A stretch of 46,728 bases of DNA from Citrobacter sp. wls619 (GCF_005281345.1 NZ_SZXJ01000046.1:1-46728), one strand, 5' to 3'; shown: positions 9,044-18,754, numbered from the stretch's first letter. Translations and numbers: made by a program. The notes: generated by a model from the letters alone, not told the origin.

Positions 9044-9976
9044 ATGACCACGCCGCCAATCTCAGCGCTTCCCCCCGATCCGCACATGTGCAACAGCGAT
9101 GAAAAACAAACCCGTAGCCCGCTGTCGCTGTACTCGGAATATCAACGTCTCGATATCGAACTGCGTGCACCGCACGCCATGACCACCAGCCACTGGCACG
9201 GACAGGTGGAGGTCAACGTACCGTTCGACGGTGATGTGGAATACCTGATCAATAACGAAGTGGTGCAGATAAAACAGGGCCATATCACCCTGTTTTGGGC
9301 CTGTACGCCGCACCAGTTAATACGACCTGGCGCCTGCCAGAACATGGCTATCTTTAATTTACCCATGCACCTGTTTCTCTCCTGGCCGCTGGACCGTGAG
9401 CTGATCAACCACGTCACTCATGGCATGGTCATCAAATCACAAGCCTCTCAGCAGTTGAGCACCTTTGAAGTTCAGCGCTGGCAACAGGAGCTGAGCAGCC
9501 CGAACGAACAAATTCGCCAGCTTGCCATCGATGAAATTAGCCTGATGCTCAAGCGGTTTAGCCTCTCCGGCTGGCAGCCAATCCTGGTCAATAAAACCGC
9601 GGGCACGCACAAAAACAGCATTTCACGTCACGCGCAGTTTTACGTGAGTCAAATGCTCAGTTTTATTGCCGACCACTACGATCAGGCGCTCACCATCAAC
9701 GATGTTGCGGAGCACGTGAAGCTCAACCCCAACTATGCGATGGGAATTTTCCAGCGCGTGATGCAACTCACCATGAAGCAGTACATCACCGCGATGCGTA
9801 TCAACCACGTTCGCGCATTGCTGAGCGATACCGATAAAACCATTCTCGACGTTGCGTTGACCGCCGGTTTTCGCTCCAGCAGTCGTTTTTACGATACTTT
9901 CAGCAAATTTGTCGGCATGTCACCACAGCAGTACCGCAAACTGAGCCAGCAACATCGACAATCGATGGCCGGATAA
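9044..9976 (+). CDS. melR: Melibiose operon activator MelR (AraC family)
   Basis: DNA-binding regulator that activates melA in response to melibiose, with CRP. The protein has 310 residues against 302 in E. coli; the extra residues are at the variable N-terminus before CNSDEKQTRSPLSLYSEYQR. An N-terminal cupin-like ligand domain (about 25-180, including SHWHGQVEVNVPFDGDVEYLI in part) is followed by two helix-turn-helix motifs near 220-310: LTINDVAEHVKLNPNYAMG and TILDVALTAGFRSSSRFY, then the AraC-family ending GMSPQQYRK. It looks intact, so the locus retains regulator and hydrolase although the permease gene is missing. Confidence 0.95.
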   Translation: MTTPPISALPPDPHMCNSDEKQTRSPLSLYSEYQRLDIELRAPHAMTTSHWHGQVEVNVPFDGDVEYLINNEVVQIKQGHITLFWACTPHQLIRPGACQNMAIFNLPMHLFLSWPLDRELINHVTHGMVIKSQASQQLSTFEVQRWQQELSSPNEQIRQLAIDEISLMLKRFSLSGWQPILVNKTAGTHKNSISRHAQFYVSQMLSFIADHYDQALTINDVAEHVKLNPNYAMGIFQRVMQLTMKQYITAMRINHVRALLSDTDKTILDVALTAGFRSSSRFYDTFSKFVGMSPQQYRKLSQQHRQSMAG

Positions 9977-10251
9977 GCGCCGGATGGCACAAACACATGC
10001 CTACTGACAGCACATCCCATTCGGCAATATCAGTATCAGCCAAAAAAATAATTCCCCTGTCGATAAACAGTGCCGAAAAACTGCCTCCGATAAATATTAA
10101 TTATTTGTTTATAAAGGAATAAAGACAAAATAAGCTCATTTTTCAACCACTTTACAGCCCAATTAGTCAGGATAATACTTGCCTGCGTCACATTCATACG
10201 GTGTGTCTGCAATCCATACATTGCAACCTCTCCACTACCGGGTAAAAGATG

Positions 10252-12519
10252 ATGAAAGTATTAATTGTTGAAAGTGAGTTTCTGCATCAGGACACCTGGG
10301 TTGGTAGCGCTGTCGAGCGTCTGGCTGATGCCTTAAGTCGCCAAAATGTTACCGTCATTAAGTCCACCTCATTCGACGATGGTTATGCCATTCTCGCGGC
10401 AAATGAAGCCATTGATTGCCTGATGTTCAGCTATCAAATGGAACAACAAGATGAACACCTGAATGTCAGGCAATTGATCGGCAAGCTCCACGAACGCCAG
10501 CAAAACGTCCCCGTTTTCCTGCTGGGCGATCGGGAAAAAGCCACTGCATCGCTGGATCGCGATCTGCTGGAGCTTGTCGATGAATTCGCCTGGATTCTCG
10601 AAGATACCGCTGACTTTATCGCCGGGCGCGCCGTTGCTGCGATGACCCGTTACCGCCAACAGCTGTTACCACCGCTGTTCAGCGCGCTGATGAAATACAG
10701 TGACATCCACGAATATTCCTGGGCAGCTCCAGGTCACCAGGGCGGCGTGGGATTTACTAAAACGCCAGCTGGTCGTTTCTATCATGACTACTACGGTGAA
10801 AATCTATTCCGTAGCGACATGGGTATTGAACGCGCGTCACTGGGTTCGCTGCTTGACCATACTGGCGCGTTTGGTGAAAGCGAAAAATATGCCGCGCGTG
10901 TCTTCGGCGCTGACCGCTCATGGTCCGTGGTGGTCGGTACTTCTGGCTCTAACCGCACCATCATGCAGGCATGCATGACTGATAACGATGTGGTAGTGCT
11001 GGACCGTAACTGCCATAAATCCATTGAACAAGGGCTCATTCTGACCGGGGCAAAACCGGTGTACATGGTGCCAAGCCGCAACCGCTACGGCATTATCGGG
11101 CCTATCTACCCGCAGGAAATGCGACCTGAAACATTGCAGAAAAAAATCAGCGAAAGCCCGCTGACGAAAGACAAAACCGGACAGAAACCGTCCTATAGCG
11201 TTGTGACCAACTGCACCTATGACGGCGTCTGCTACAACGCAAAAGAGGCGCAGGATCTGTTAGCCCAGACCAGCGATCGCATTCATTTCGATGAAGCCTG
11301 GTACGGCTATGCGCGTTTCAACCCGATTTATGCCGATCACTACGCTATGCGTGGTGCGCCAGGCGACCATAGCGGCCCAACCGTTTTTGCCACCCACTCG
11401 ACCCATAAGTTGCTGAATGCGCTCTCTCAGGCATCTTACATTCACGTCCGTGAAGGTCGTGGCGCGGTAAATTTCTCCCGCTTTAACCAGGCGTACATGA
11501 TGCACGCCACCACGTCTCCGCTGTATGCCATCTGTGCATCAAACGACGTGGCCGTTTCCATGATGGACGGTAACAGTGGCCTGTCGCTGACTCAGGAAGT
11601 GATCGACGAAGCGGTCGATTTCCGTCAGGCGATGGCACGGTTGTACAAAGAATTCGCGGCTGAGGGCGACTGGTTCTTCAAACCGTGGAACAAAGAGGTG
11701 GTTACCGATCCGCAAACCGGAAAAACCTATGACTTTGCGGATGCCCCTACTCAACTCCTGACGACCGACCAAAACTGCTGGGTAATGCGTCCCGGTGAAT
11801 CCTGGCATGGGTTTAAAGACCTGCCAGATAACTGGAGCATGCTGGACCCCATTAAAGTCAGTATTCTGGCGCCAGGTATGGGTGATGATGGTGAACTGGA
11901 ACAGACCGGTGTTCCGGCGGCGCTGGTTACCGCCTGGCTTGGCCGCCACGGCATCGTACCGACCCGTACCACCGACTTCCAGATTATGTTCTTGTTCTCT
12001 ATGGGGATCACCCGTGGTAAATGGGGCACGTTGATTAACACACTGTGTTCCTTCAAACACCACTACGATGCCAATACCCCGCTCTCACAGGTGATGCCGG
12101 AACTGGTAGAGGAACATCCTGACACTTACGCAAACATGGGTATTCACGATCTGGGCGACACCATGTTCGCCTGGCTGAAAGAAAATAACCCAGGTAGCCG
12201 ACTCAATGCGGCCTACTCCGGCCTGCCTGTTGCTGAAATGACCCCGCGTGAAGCCTATAACGCGATAGTCAGCGATAACGTTGAGATGGTGGCTATTGAA
12301 AATCTGCCGGGCCGTATCGCAGCCAACTCCGTTATTCCTTACCCACCGGGAATTCCAATGCTGCTGTCCGGGGAAAACTTTGGCGATGCCAACAGCCCGC
12401 AGATTAGTTATCTACGTTCGTTGCAATCCTGGGATCATCATTTCCCTGGCTTTGAACATGAAACCGAAGGAACGGAAATTATTGACGGTGTGTATCACGT
12501 CATGTGCGTGAAAGCCTAA
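10252..12519 (+). CDS. adiA: Biodegradative arginine decarboxylase AdiA
   Basis: PLP-dependent enzyme converting arginine to agmatine and CO2, consuming a proton in the cytoplasm; with AdiC it forms the arginine-dependent acid-resistance system. With the second ATG of the tandem ATGATG (10249/10252) the protein is 755 residues and the PLP lysine in FATHSTHKLLNA falls at position 386 as in E. coli. An N-terminal response-regulator-like wing domain (about 1-130) precedes the large aminotransferase-fold domain (SWAAPGHQGG, GTSGSNRTIM, HFDEAWYGYARF) and the C-terminal domain. It is followed by a strong terminator. Regulation by AdiY, low pH and anaerobiosis is known for E. coli and likely here. 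Confidence 0.96.
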   Translation: MKVLIVESEFLHQDTWVGSAVERLADALSRQNVTVIKSTSFDDGYAILAANEAIDCLMFSYQMEQQDEHLNVRQLIGKLHERQQNVPVFLLGDREKATASLDRDLLELVDEFAWILEDTADFIAGRAVAAMTRYRQQLLPPLFSALMKYSDIHEYSWAAPGHQGGVGFTKTPAGRFYHDYYGENLFRSDMGIERASLGSLLDHTGAFGESEKYAARVFGADRSWSVVVGTSGSNRTIMQACMTDNDVVVLDRNCHKSIEQGLILTGAKPVYMVPSRNRYGIIGPIYPQEMRPETLQKKISESPLTKDKTGQKPSYSVVTNCTYDGVCYNAKEAQDLLAQTSDRIHFDEAWYGYARFNPIYADHYAMRGAPGDHSGPTVFATHSTHKLLNALSQASYIHVREGRGAVNFSRFNQAYMMHATTSPLYAICASNDVAVSMMDGNSGLSLTQEVIDEAVDFRQAMARLYKEFAAEGDWFFKPWNKEVVTDPQTGKTYDFADAPTQLLTTDQNCWVMRPGESWHGFKDLPDNWSMLDPIKVSILAPGMGDDGELEQTGVPAALVTAWLGRHGIVPTRTTDFQIMFLFSMGITRGKWGTLINTLCSFKHHYDANTPLSQVMPELVEEHPDTYANMGIHDLGDTMFAWLKENNPGSRLNAAYSGLPVAEMTPREAYNAIVSDNVEMVAIENLPGRIAANSVIPYPPGIPMLLSGENFGDANSPQISYLRSLQSWDHHFPGFEHETEGTEIIDGVYHVMCVKA

Positions 12520-12834
12520 TGTCGCTTTTTAGATAGTCTATTTTTTATAAGGTTGACGTGTGATGGTTGAGTAATTCCTGAGTATTGCTGCAAAACAATA
12601 ACATTGTCATACCTTTTGCGCGGGACCACCCCGCGCTTTTTTTATACGCAAATAGTACGTTGCCACTTGCGTAAAAAATTATGTACATGCCAAGAATCCC
12701 TACAGATATTGTAATTACTAAAAATCACGCTATTTTATCGCTTGTCTTGATTCATCATACAATTTTTTTTAGCCGCGATTACTCAGCAGGTCCTGAGTTA
12801 CGGTATTTGATGTTCATATTCCGGGAGTTTGGGT
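12520..12834 (+). promoter_or_regulatory. adiA-adiY intergenic region
   Basis: About 315 bases with no gene. The first half holds the adiA terminator. The AT-rich second half (from about 12650) should contain the adiY promoter; I could not pick out a single clear promoter or operator. A short plus-strand frame starting at 12681 runs into adiY in another frame and is not supported. Confidence 0.45.
12618..12643 (+). terminator. Intrinsic terminator after adiA
   Basis: GCGCGGG (12618-12624), a five-base loop ACCAC, and CCCGCGC (12630-12636) followed by seven T. This is a textbook rho-independent terminator about 100 bases after the adiA stop and separates adiA from adiY. Confidence 0.9.
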
Positions 12835-13596
12835 ATGAGGCTTTGCAGCAAAGAAGCTTGTGTTGTTGTATTAACGGAGAAAGATGTTTGGTTAAGGATT
12901 AACGGTAAAGAAGCCATCAGTTTAAAAGCTAACCACATGGCTCTGGTGGCGTGTGATAATAATATTATCGACTTCTCTTCACTTAATAACGCACTGGTCG
13001 TACATATCAGTCGCGATGTCATTAAAGACTATCTACGATTTTTAAATAAAGATCTTTCACAGATCCCTCTCTGGCAACGTAGCGCCAACCCCGTGATGAC
13101 CGCCGTCTGCCTGACGCCGGATGTCTTTCGGGTTGCCGCTCAACACAGCGTGATGGAAACGCAAAACGAAGGCGAAAATGAGCGTACCCGCTCGCTACTG
13201 TTCACCGTATTATCACGTTTTCTCGACAGCAAAAAGTTTATCTCCCTGCTGATGCATATGTTACGCAATCGCATCAGCGACAGCGTTTACCACATCATTG
13301 AGAGCGATATTCATAAAGACTGGAATTTAAGCATGGTCGCCAGTTGCTTATGTCTGAGTCCCAGTTTGTTAAAGAAAAAGCTCAAAAATGAAAACACAAG
13401 TTACAGTCAAATAATAACCACGTGTCGTATGCGTTATGCTGTTAACCAATTAATGATGGACGGGAAAAACATTTCACAGGTATCTCAGCTGTGCGGATAT
13501 AACAGTACTTCATACTTTATCTCCGTATTCAAAGAATTCTATGGAATGACACCACTGCATTATGTCAGTCAACATCGGGAACCCTCCGCTGCCTGA
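12835..13596 (+). CDS. adiY: AraC-family activator AdiY
   Basis: Transcriptional activator of the arginine decarboxylase system (adiA and adiC in E. coli), related to GadX and AppY. It has 253 residues as in E. coli. The N-terminal half (about 1-150) is the less conserved sensory part; the C-terminal half has the AraC DNA-binding domain with NLSMVASCLCLSPSLLKKKL and NISQVSQLCGYNSTSYFISVF followed by YGMTPLHY. The frame is open from a TTG at 12829, but GGGAG at 12823-12827 places the start at the ATG at 12835, giving MRLCSKE. It is located between its two target genes on the same strand. Confidence 0.94.
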   Translation: MRLCSKEACVVVLTEKDVWLRINGKEAISLKANHMALVACDNNIIDFSSLNNALVVHISRDVIKDYLRFLNKDLSQIPLWQRSANPVMTAVCLTPDVFRVAAQHSVMETQNEGENERTRSLLFTVLSRFLDSKKFISLLMHMLRNRISDSVYHIIESDIHKDWNLSMVASCLCLSPSLLKKKLKNENTSYSQIITTCRMRYAVNQLMMDGKNISQVSQLCGYNSTSYFISVFKEFYGMTPLHYVSQHREPSAA

Positions 13597-13723
13597 TTTT
13601 TGATCATTTAGCGATGAGCCATAATAATATCAGCATTGGCGATACCCCTGTTCCGCCATCATAAAATAGTCTTCTGAAGAGGTATGATGTGACGTCATTT
13701 ATCCTTATCAGGAGTTAAAAAAT

Positions 13724-15061
13724 ATGTCGACGGATGCTGATGCTCACAAAGTGGGCTTAATCCCCGTCACCCTTATGGTGTCGGGGAATATTATGGGTTC
13801 CGGTGTATTCCTGCTACCCGCAAACCTGGCGTCAACTGGCGGGATTGCAATCTACGGATGGTTGGTCACTATTATCGGTGCTCTGGCACTGTCGATGGTG
13901 TACGCCAAAATGTCGTCCTTAGACTCCAGTCCCGGTGGTTCTTACGCTTATGCACGCCGCTGCTTTGGTCCCTTTTTAGGCTACCAGACTAACGTCCTGT
14001 ACTGGTTGGCCTGCTGGATTGGTAACATCGCCATGGTCGTTATTGGCGTGGGTTACCTGAGCTATTTCTTCCCAATTTTAAAAGATCCGCTGGTCCTGAC
14101 GCTCACCTGTGTCGTTGTACTGTGGATCTTCGTCTTGCTGAATATTGTCGGTCCAAAAATGATCACTCGCGTGCAGGCCGTTGCGACGGTACTGGCGCTG
14201 GTACCGATCGTCGGGATTGCCGTCTTCGGCTGGTTCTGGTTCCGCGGTGAAACCTATATGGCAGCCTGGAACGTCAGCGGAATGAATACCTTCGGCGCCA
14301 TCCAAAGCACCTTAAACGTCACCTTATGGTCGTTCATTGGGGTTGAAAGCGCCTCCGTTGCCGCCGGTGTGGTTAAAAACCCGAAACGTAACGTCCCTAT
14401 CGCCACCATTGGCGGGGTGCTGATTGCCGCCGTCTGCTACGTTCTCTCAACCACGGCGATTATGGGGATGATCCCTAACGCTGCGCTGCGTGTGTCAGCC
14501 TCACCGTTTGGTGACGCTGCACGAATGGCACTGGGTGATACCGCTGGGGCCATTGTCTCCTTCTGTGCCGCGGCTGGGTGCCTTGGCTCACTGGGCGGCT
14601 GGACGCTGCTTGCCGGCCAGACCGCAAAAGCGGCAGCCGATGACGGCTTGTTCCCACCGATTTTTGCCCGCGTGAACAAAGCGGGAACACCGGTTGCCGG
14701 ATTAATTATCGTCGGCATCCTGATGACCCTCTTCCAGTTCAGCAGTATGTCGCCAAACGCCGCAAAAGAATTTGGTCTGGTCTCTTCCGTCTCAGTCATC
14801 TTCACGCTGGTGCCTTATCTGTACACCTGTGCCGCTTTGCTGCTGCTGGGCCACGGTCACTTTGGTAAAGCGCGTCCGATGTACTTACTGGTGACCTTCG
14901 TGGCATTTGTCTACTGCATCTGGGCTGTGGTCGGTTCTGGCGCCAAAGAAGTGATGTGGTCATTCGTGATGTTGATGGTCATCACCGCACTGTATGCGCT
15001 CAATTACAACCGGATCCATAAAAACCCGTATCCTCTGGATGCCCCGACCAACAATAATTAA
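13724..15061 (+). CDS. adiC: Arginine/agmatine antiporter AdiC
   Basis: Inner-membrane exchanger of the APC superfamily: imports arginine and exports agmatine made by AdiA, giving net proton removal. It has 445 residues, as in E. coli, and about 12 membrane segments. TM1 carries the substrate-binding GSG-type motif ([19 protein letters not shown], residues about 19-37), and the TM6 region has [18 protein letters not shown]. The ATG follows CAGGAG with good spacing. The 127-base space after adiY contains TGTGACGTCATTTAT, a short palindrome (TGACGTCA) that may be a regulator site. adiA, adiY and adiC together form a complete functional set. Confidence 0.96.
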   Translation: MSTDADAHKVGLIPVTLMVSGNIMGSGVFLLPANLASTGGIAIYGWLVTIIGALALSMVYAKMSSLDSSPGGSYAYARRCFGPFLGYQTNVLYWLACWIGNIAMVVIGVGYLSYFFPILKDPLVLTLTCVVVLWIFVLLNIVGPKMITRVQAVATVLALVPIVGIAVFGWFWFRGETYMAAWNVSGMNTFGAIQSTLNVTLWSFIGVESASVAAGVVKNPKRNVPIATIGGVLIAAVCYVLSTTAIMGMIPNAALRVSASPFGDAARMALGDTAGAIVSFCAAAGCLGSLGGWTLLAGQTAKAAADDGLFPPIFARVNKAGTPVAGLIIVGILMTLFQFSSMSPNAAKEFGLVSSVSVIFTLVPYLYTCAALLLLGHGHFGKARPMYLLVTFVAFVYCIWAVVGSGAKEVMWSFVMLMVITALYALNYNRIHKNPYPLDAPTNNN

Positions 15062-15078
15062 TGCCTGTAAAAGTCGTT

Positions 15079-15108
15079 GCCCGATGACATAAGCGCATCG
15101 GGCCTACG
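15079..15108. repeat. REP-like element after adiC
   Basis: GCCCGATG (15079-15086) and CATCGGGC (15096-15103) form an eight-base stem with the GGCCTAC end typical of enteric REP sequences. It lies 18 bases after the adiC stop and probably stabilises its mRNA 3' end. Confidence 0.75.
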
Positions 15109-15145
15109 CATCACACACCCCACCAGTACCTGCTAACATTAAGAA

Positions 15146-15162
15146 CTTAATGTTGGCTTAAT
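15146..15162 (+). promoter_or_regulatory. PmrA (BasR) box upstream of eptA
   Basis: CTTAATGTTGGCTTAAT is a perfect direct repeat of CTTAAT with a five-base spacer, the consensus PmrA/BasR site. It ends about 46 bases before the eptA ATG. It implies that the eptA-basR-basS operon is positively autoregulated by its own response regulator under high iron or mild acid, as in Salmonella. Confidence 0.88.
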
Positions 15163-15208
15163 TTTACTTTGAGAGGATCCGCTCCACTTAGTCGATGGAA
15201 CCCCCTTA

Positions 15209-16846
15209 ATGTTAAAGCTCCTGTTTAAAAGACCGACTCTCGGGCAAATCAGCTGGCTATTGCTGATCTCATTTTATCTTGCGACCTTCCTGAACATCGC
15301 GTTCTATAAACAGGTGCTGCAAGACCTTCCGCTGGATTCCCTGCGCAACATCCTGGTGTTCTTATCGATGCCGGTTGTCGCGTTCAGCGTTATGAATATC
15401 GTGCTCACGCTGGCCTCTTTCCTGTGGCTTAACCGCCTGGTCGCGTGCATTTTCATTCTGGTCGGGGCGTCCGCCCAGTATTTCATCATGACCTACGGCA
15501 TCATCATCGACCGCTCGATGATCGCCAACATGATGGATACCACACCGGCTGAAACCTTCGCCCTCATGACGCCGCAAATGCTCCTGACGCTGGGACTGAG
15601 CGGCATTCTGGCCGCCATCGTTGCCTGCTGGGTAAGAATCAAACCCATTACGCCTGCGCTGCGCAGCGTGTTGTATCGCGCTGCGAATATCCTGATATCG
15701 GCACTGCTTATCGTGCTGGTCGCCGCCTTCTTCTATAAAGATTACGCGTCGCTGTTTCGGAATAACAAAGAGCTGGTTAAGTCCCTCAGCCCGTCCAACA
15801 GCATCGTGGCAACGTCATCCTGGTATTCACACCAGAGGCTGGCCAACCTGCCGCTGGTACGTATTGGCGAAGATGCGCACCGTAATCCAGAAATGGTGAA
15901 AGGAAAACGTAAGAACCTCACTATTGTGGTGCTCGGTGAAACGTCACGCGGCGACAACTTCTCTCTGTCAGGTTATTCACGTCAGACCAATCCGTTGCTG
16001 GAAAAAGATGATGTCGTTTATTTCCCGCGTACAACGTCCTGCGGTACGGCGACAGCCGTTTCCGTACCCTGCATGTTCTCCAACATGCCACGAGCGCACT
16101 ACGATGAAGAGCTGGCTCACCACCAGGAAGGCGTACTCGATATCATCCAGCGGGCGGGAATTAACGTTCTGTGGAATGATAACGACGGCGGCTGTAAAGG
16201 CGCCTGTGACCGCGTACCGCATCAGGATATGACTGCGCTGAACCTACCAGGACAGTGTATTAACGGTGAATGTTACGATGAAGTCCTGTTCCACGGGCTG
16301 GAAGAGTACATTGATAACCTGAAGGGCGACGGCGTGATCGTGCTGCACACCATCGGCAGCCATGGCCCAACCTATTACAACCGTTATCCGCCACAGTTTA
16401 AGAAATTTACCCCAACCTGCGATACCAACGAAATTCAAACCTGTTCGCAGCAGCAACTGGTGAATACCTACGATAATACCATCCTGTACATTGACTATAT
16501 TGTTGATAAAGCGATCAATATACTGAAAGCGCATCAGGACAATTTCACCACCAGCCTGGTTTATCTTTCCGATCACGGTGAATCCTTAGGAGAAAACGGC
16601 GTCTACTTGCACGGTCTGCCGTATTCGATTGCACCAGACACACAAAAACATGTGCCGATGCTGTTGTGGCTTTCAGAGGACTATCAGCAACGCTACCAGG
16701 TTTCTCAAACATGTTTGCAGAAACGGGCCAGCTCAGAAGATTTCTCACAGGATAATCTGTTCTCAACCCTGCTGGGATTAACGGGCGTACAAACCAAGTA
16801 TTACCAGTCAGCAGATGATATTCTGCACCCATGCAAGGGAGGCTAA
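15209..16846 (+). CDS. eptA: Lipid A phosphoethanolamine transferase EptA (PmrC)
   Basis: Inner-membrane enzyme whose periplasmic domain transfers phosphoethanolamine from phosphatidylethanolamine to lipid A phosphates, lowering affinity for polymyxin. It has 545 residues (E. coli 547). Five N-terminal membrane helices span about 1-180; the catalytic alkaline-phosphatase-like domain follows with [10 protein letters not shown], the nucleophile block [15 protein letters not shown] (Thr near 280), HTIGSHGP and [12 protein letters not shown] carrying metal ligands. Multiple periplasmic cysteines fit the known disulfides. The stop is four bases from basR, and the basR ribosome-binding site lies inside the eptA end. 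A perfect PmrA box lies upstream. This is the chromosomal, MCR-like family member normal for enterics. Confidence 0.96.
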   Translation: MLKLLFKRPTLGQISWLLLISFYLATFLNIAFYKQVLQDLPLDSLRNILVFLSMPVVAFSVMNIVLTLASFLWLNRLVACIFILVGASAQYFIMTYGIIIDRSMIANMMDTTPAETFALMTPQMLLTLGLSGILAAIVACWVRIKPITPALRSVLYRAANILISALLIVLVAAFFYKDYASLFRNNKELVKSLSPSNSIVATSSWYSHQRLANLPLVRIGEDAHRNPEMVKGKRKNLTIVVLGETSRGDNFSLSGYSRQTNPLLEKDDVVYFPRTTSCGTATAVSVPCMFSNMPRAHYDEELAHHQEGVLDIIQRAGINVLWNDNDGGCKGACDRVPHQDMTALNLPGQCINGECYDEVLFHGLEEYIDNLKGDGVIVLHTIGSHGPTYYNRYPPQFKKFTPTCDTNEIQTCSQQQLVNTYDNTILYIDYIVDKAINILKAHQDNFTTSLVYLSDHGESLGENGVYLHGLPYSIAPDTQKHVPMLLWLSEDYQQRYQVSQTCLQKRASSEDFSQDNLFSTLLGLTGVQTKYYQSADDILHPCKGG

Positions 16847-16850
16847 CCGA

Positions 16851-17519
16851 ATGAAAATTCTGATTGTTGAAGACGATACGCTGTTACTACAGGGGCTGAT
16901 ACTTGCCGCACAAACGGAAGGCTACGCCTGCGATGGCGTGTCAACGGCCCGTGCCGCCGAGCATTGCCTGGAAACGGGGCACTACAGTCTTGTCGTTCTG
17001 GATTTAGGTTTACCGGATGAGGATGGCCTGCATTTTCTGACCCGTATCAGGCAGAAAAAATATACCGTTCCGGTGCTGATCCTGACCGCCCGCGACACCG
17101 TGAAAGACCGCATCACCGGGCTGGATGTCGGCGCGGATGACTATCTGGTCAAACCGTTCGCGCTGGAAGAACTACATGCCCGCATTCGGGCGCTGTTGCG
17201 CCGGCACAACAATCAGGGTGAAAGTGAGATTATCATTGGTAACCTGACATTGAATATCGGCCGCCGCCAGGTGTGGATGGATGGACAAGAAATTGTCTTA
17301 ACGCCAAAAGAGTACGCGCTATTGTCGCGGCTGATGCTCAAAGCGGGGAGCCCGGTACACCGGGAAATTCTGTATAACGACATCTACAGCTGGGATAACG
17401 AGCCGTCGACCAATACGCTGGAAGTCCACATCCACAACCTGCGCGATAAAGTGGGAAAATCACGCATTCGCACGGTTCGAGGTTTTGGCTACATGCTGGC
17501 CGCTACTGAGGAAAGCTAA
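16851..17519 (+). CDS. basR: Response regulator BasR (PmrA)
   Basis: OmpR-family regulator activated by BasS; binds PmrA boxes such as those before eptA and pmrR. It has 222 residues. The receiver has EDD at 7-9, phosphoacceptor Asp51 ([10 protein letters not shown]) and the Lys in YLVKPF; the winged-helix domain covers about 125-220 ([39 protein letters not shown]). The frame is open upstream, but the start at 16851 follows GGGAGG and gives the family start MKILIVEDD. It sits between eptA and basS with almost no spacing. Confidence 0.96.
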   Translation: MKILIVEDDTLLLQGLILAAQTEGYACDGVSTARAAEHCLETGHYSLVVLDLGLPDEDGLHFLTRIRQKKYTVPVLILTARDTVKDRITGLDVGADDYLVKPFALEELHARIRALLRRHNNQGESEIIIGNLTLNIGRRQVWMDGQEIVLTPKEYALLSRLMLKAGSPVHREILYNDIYSWDNEPSTNTLEVHIHNLRDKVGKSRIRTVRGFGYMLAATEES

Positions 17520-18602
17520 GTGAATTTGATGCGTTTTCTAAAACAACCGCTCCCGCTTCGCCAGCGTTTAATGCTGACGATCGGCCTGATTCTGCTGGTC
17601 TTCCAGCTGATTAGCACCTTCTGGTTGTGGCACGAAAGCACCGAGCAAATACAGCTGTTCGAACAGGCGTTACGCGAAAACCGTAACAACGATCGCCATA
17701 TCATGCATGAGATCCGGGAGGCTATCGCCAGCCTGATCGTCCCCGGCATTTTTATGGTCAGCCTGACGCTCATTATTTGCTATCAGGCGGTGCGGCGCAT
17801 TACCCGTCCTCTTGCCGATCTCCAACAGGAATTAGAAACTCGCACAGCGGATAATCTGGCTCCCATTAATATCCGTAGCTCCACCCTTGAGATACAGGCG
17901 GTAGTGACGGCGCTCAATCATCTGGTCACGCGGCTAACAACCACTATCGACAACGAGCGTCTGTTTACTGCTGACGTTGCCCATGAGCTACGAACGCCAC
18001 TATCCGGCGTTCGTCTGCATCTGGAATTGCTCTCAAAAACCCACAATGTTGACGTTACGGCGCTCATCACCCGTCTTGACCAAATGATGGACAGCGTGTC
18101 GCAGCTGTTGCAACTCGCCCGTGTGGGTCAGTCGTTTTCGGCCGGGAATTACCAGCATGTCAAACTGCTGGAGGACGTCATACTGCCCTCCTACGATGAG
18201 CTCAGCACCATGCTGGACCAGCGGCAACAAACGTTGCTCCTACCGGCAAGCGCAGAGGATGTCATGGTACGCGGCGACGCCACGCTGTTGCGGATGTTGT
18301 TGCGAAATCTGGTAGAAAACGCCCACCGTTACAGCCCGGAAGGTACCAACATTACGATTAACCTTAACGCGGAACAAAATGCAATTCTGGCCGTTGAGGA
18401 TGAAGGACCAGGCATTGATGAAAGTAAATGCGGGGAGTTAAGCAAAGCGTTTGTACGCATGGACAGCCGTTTCGGCGGCATTGGGCTGGGATTGAGTATT
18501 GTCAGTCGAATTACCCAACTTCATCGCGGGCAGTTCTTTTTACAAAACCGCCCAGGTGCCAGTGGTACTCGCGCCTGGGTGGTGCTGGAGAAAGATCAGT
18601 AA
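17520..18602 (+). CDS. basS: Sensor histidine kinase BasS (PmrB)
   Basis: Inner-membrane kinase that senses ferric iron, aluminium or mild acid and phosphorylates BasR. It has 360 residues. TM1 lies at about 17-36 and TM2 at about 71-90. The short periplasmic loop between them holds both ExxE iron motifs, Glu39/Glu42 and Glu64/Glu67. HAMP follows (RRITRPLADLQQEL), then HisKA with His155 (ADVAHELRTPLSG), N box NLVENAHRYSP, and GPGID and GIGLGLSIV of the ATPase. The GTG start directly follows the basR stop and is well spaced from GAGGA; ATG at 17529 is an alternative. Its 3' end overlaps pmrR on the other strand by seven bases. Confidence 0.95.
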   Translation: MNLMRFLKQPLPLRQRLMLTIGLILLVFQLISTFWLWHESTEQIQLFEQALRENRNNDRHIMHEIREAIASLIVPGIFMVSLTLIICYQAVRRITRPLADLQQELETRTADNLAPINIRSSTLEIQAVVTALNHLVTRLTTTIDNERLFTADVAHELRTPLSGVRLHLELLSKTHNVDVTALITRLDQMMDSVSQLLQLARVGQSFSAGNYQHVKLLEDVILPSYDELSTMLDQRQQTLLLPASAEDVMVRGDATLLRMLLRNLVENAHRYSPEGTNITINLNAEQNAILAVEDEGPGIDESKCGELSKAFVRMDSRFGGIGLGLSIVSRITQLHRGQFFLQNRPGASGTRAWVVLEKDQ

Positions 18603-18685
18603 GAGCTCACCCACACGTACAAAAAGCTGCTCACAATCAGTACGCTGCATACGGTGGTCAAACTTTCATAAATACGGGTTTTCAT
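18596..18685 (-). CDS. pmrR: Small membrane peptide PmrR, LpxT inhibitor
   Basis: A 29-residue peptide starting MKTRIYESLTTVCSVL and ending FLYVWVSSY, with one hydrophobic helix over about residues 9-26. Size, position beside basS and sequence match enteric PmrR, which binds and inhibits the lipid A phosphotransferase LpxT when PmrA is active, so favouring the EptA modification. It starts at an ATG preceded by GGAGGAGA, and its stop overlaps the end of basS by seven bases. A perfect PmrA box lies upstream at 18730-18746. Its ribosome-binding site is inside a 10-base-pair hairpin (18689-18716). Confidence 0.9.
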   Translation of the reverse strand: MKTRIYESLTTVCSVLIVSSFLYVWVSSY

Positions 18686-18688
18686 GAC

Positions 18689-18716
18689 ACTCTCCTCCGA
18701 TAATCTGGAGGAGAGT
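18689..18716 (-). promoter_or_regulatory. Hairpin enclosing the pmrR ribosome-binding site
   Basis: On the minus strand ACTCTCCTCC (18716-18707) can pair perfectly with GGAGGAGAGT (18698-18689) around an eight-base loop. The second arm is the ribosome-binding sequence of pmrR, whose ATG begins at 18685. Folding would hide the site. On the plus strand it follows basS but has no T-run, so a terminator role is less likely. Confidence 0.65.
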
Positions 18717-18729
18717 TTGCCTTACGGAG

Positions 18730-18746
18730 ATTAAGCCAACCTTAAG
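18730..18746 (-). promoter_or_regulatory. PmrA (BasR) box upstream of pmrR
   Basis: Read on the minus strand this is CTTAAGGTTGGCTTAAT: two CTTAA(G/T) half-sites with a five-base spacer, a full match to the PmrA consensus. The spacer GTTGG and the downstream half are identical to the box before eptA. It lies about 45 bases upstream of the pmrR ATG, comparable with the eptA arrangement. Confidence 0.85.
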
Positions 18747-18754
18747 GCCACGCA

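Noticed and set aside
15079-15108. Intrinsic terminator of adiC
   Set aside because: Stem and flanks match the REP consensus and no T-run follows.
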